NCBI GenBank assembly: GCA_017965125.1
Contig: JAGCQO010000090.1
Location: forward strand, 1-14,734
Reading direction: 5' to 3'
From: Paludibacteraceae bacterium
GTDB taxonomy: Bacteria; Bacteroidota; Bacteroidia; Bacteroidales; Paludibacteraceae
DNA length: 14,734 nucleotides
The notes under the pieces were generated by a model. The model was not told the DNA's origin and made no database searches. It worked only from the letters and a program-made list of their open reading frames with translations. The position numbers were made by a program, and so were the translations under genes. Every line of letters begins with the position of its first letter. Positions within the stretch are counted from its first letter, which is position 1. Shown in pieces: positions 13,707-14,734 of the stretch.

Positions 13707-14734
13707 ATCTTCGCCACGTCTATGCAACTGTCGATGATGACATCCATGTCATTGAATGAGAAATCCAGATGGTACTTCCGTTTGACATTGTCAATCAATT
13801 CATCTTCCAATGCGATTTTCATTTTTCCTATTATATCACTCTTTGACTGCCAATCAACCAACACAGAATTGTCAACCACGACGATGTTGTTGATAATATT
13901 ACAGAAAGCCTTTGTTGTGGCAATAGCCATTTCCATAACTTGTTTGTCCGGGAATAGCCTCTTGTAGTTTTCCAGAGCGATTCCGAAATAGGCCTTTGCC
14001 GCGTTGTTGTGTTCAAACTCGGCTGGCAATTCGCTGTCGGTGTGGTTCAGCACATCCTCCTTGAACTGCATCATCTTCTCCAGATATTCATTATCGGTCA
14101 GACGTCCTTGCTCATACTGCTCGATTGTCTCTTTGATGAGTTGCGAGAACTTCTTGAAAAACGCGGGGTCTGAATCCATGTTCTCGTTGATGTATTTCGC
14201 TGTACGAGTTGCTATGGTATCGGCTTTGGCTGCCGTACCTACGATATTATCCACCTCTTTCTGGAAATTCTCTTTGTCGAAGATATTCACAAGATTGGTA
14301 ATGACCTTTACTGCGTCGCTTTCCACATGATGATTCACGAGGTTTTCGATGCGTGCTTCGTACTTCTTATAATCTATGGCATCGGAATAGCGCAACTGAA
14401 CGGCAGTACGCAGTTTCGAAAACATATTCAGATCGTCTTTGTAGCGTCTTATCGTCTTTTCATCATTCTTTTCATGGAACTCCCATGTCGACAATGCGGT
14501 CTGCAGAACAGACGAAAAAGCCCTCAGGCGGTCGTAAAACTCATTACGGCGGTCCTCCATGCGCAACGACTGGGCATACGCCTCTAAATCCTGTTTGTTA
14601 GGGATTGCCTTGAACATATCCCACAAATCGGAATGCCGCTGCGGAAGTTCGGCGATTTTATCGCTGACAGGCACCAGCGTCTCGTGAAATACCTCCCGGT
14701 CGTCTTCGTCATAGTCCGAATAAATGTTCAAAGC
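13694..14734 (-). CDS. hsdR: Type I restriction enzyme R subunit, C-terminal part
   Basis: The last 346 codons are visible; the gene enters from the right edge, so the nuclease and helicase domains lie outside the window. The segment is highly charged and helical and agrees with the C-terminal region of HsdR subunits (DUF3387 / type I R C-terminal domain). It includes ALNIYSDYDEDDREVFHETL, RRNEFYDRLRAFSSVLQTAL, IDYKKYEARIENLV, FGIALENYKRLF and WQSKSDIIGKMKIALEDELI. HsdR is the ATP-driven translocase and nuclease that joins HsdM and HsdS; this C-terminal part makes contacts to the modification complex. The first codon seen is internal and not a start. HsdS and HsdM are expected further right. 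The stop (13694-13696) overlaps the start of the metallopeptidase gene, placing both in one operon. Confidence 0.88.
   Translation of the reverse strand, partial: ALNIYSDYDEDDREVFHETLVPVSDKIAELPQRHSDLWDMFKAIPNKQDLEAYAQSLRMEDRRNEFYDRLRAFSSVLQTALSTWEFHEKNDEKTIRRYKDDLNMFSKLRTAVQLRYSDAIDYKKYEARIENLVNHHVESDAVKVITNLVNIFDKENFQKEVDNIVGTAAKADTIATRTAKYINENMDSDPAFFKKFSQLIKETIEQYEQGRLTDNEYLEKMMQFKEDVLNHTDSELPAEFEHNNAAKAYFGIALENYKRLFPDKQVMEMAIATTKAFCNIINNIVVVDNSVLVDWQSKSDIIGKMKIALEDELIDNVKRKYHLDFSFNDMDVIIDSCIDVAKIWIK

Overview
The window reads as chromosome from a member of the order Bacteroidales. The evidence is a Porin_10-type outer-membrane porin, a DUF4491 protein, several promoters fitting the Bacteroidetes pattern (TTTG near -33, TAnnTTTG near -7), and AT-rich translation starts that mostly lack Shine-Dalgarno sequences. 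Gene content resembles gut Bacteroidales (Bacteroides/Prevotella/Muribaculaceae-like), but I cannot place it more finely. I see no rRNA, tRNA, CRISPR array or insertion sequence.

Layout from left to right. Positions 1-973 (minus) hold a DUF4491 membrane protein followed by an M15 peptidase cut by the window edge. A 348-bp divergent region then precedes hppA (plus, 1322-3505), a membrane pyrophosphatase with K+-dependent and Na+-pump signatures, closed by a strong terminator. An orphan LuxR-type response regulator (3790-4434, plus) faces the metY-metA operon (6772 to 4522, minus), with a shared bidirectional terminator between them. The MetA residues and the partner MetY indicate methionine synthesis through O-acetylhomoserine and direct sulfhydrylation. 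An Lrp/AsnC regulator (7013-7486) is divergent from metY. It is convergent, with no gap, to a porin plus membrane-anchored solute-binding-domain pair (10452 to 7487, minus).

The right third is more accessory in character. It has a GIY-YIG (T5orf172-type) protein with a C-terminal RAMA/DUF4357-like domain (10643-11323), a Na+/glutamate symporter gltS (11532-12800), and the end of a type I restriction operon. There the 3' part of hsdR overlaps a YgjP-like zinc metallopeptidase gene by 13 bp, and a terminator follows. All are on the minus strand.

Functionally, hppA and gltS suggest a sodium-based membrane economy, and metY/metA with the Lrp regulator form a sulfur amino acid module. The right end is probably defence-related. 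The most interesting non-coding signals are a hppA leader with two mutually exclusive pairings, dyads at the lrp and response-regulator promoters, and an inverted repeat plus tandem repeat in the gltS leader. No single locus is clearly a new system. The best candidates for a second look are the GIY-YIG/RAMA-like protein, the hsdR-peptidase overlap, and the solute-binding domain that lacks its usual transglycosylase partner.
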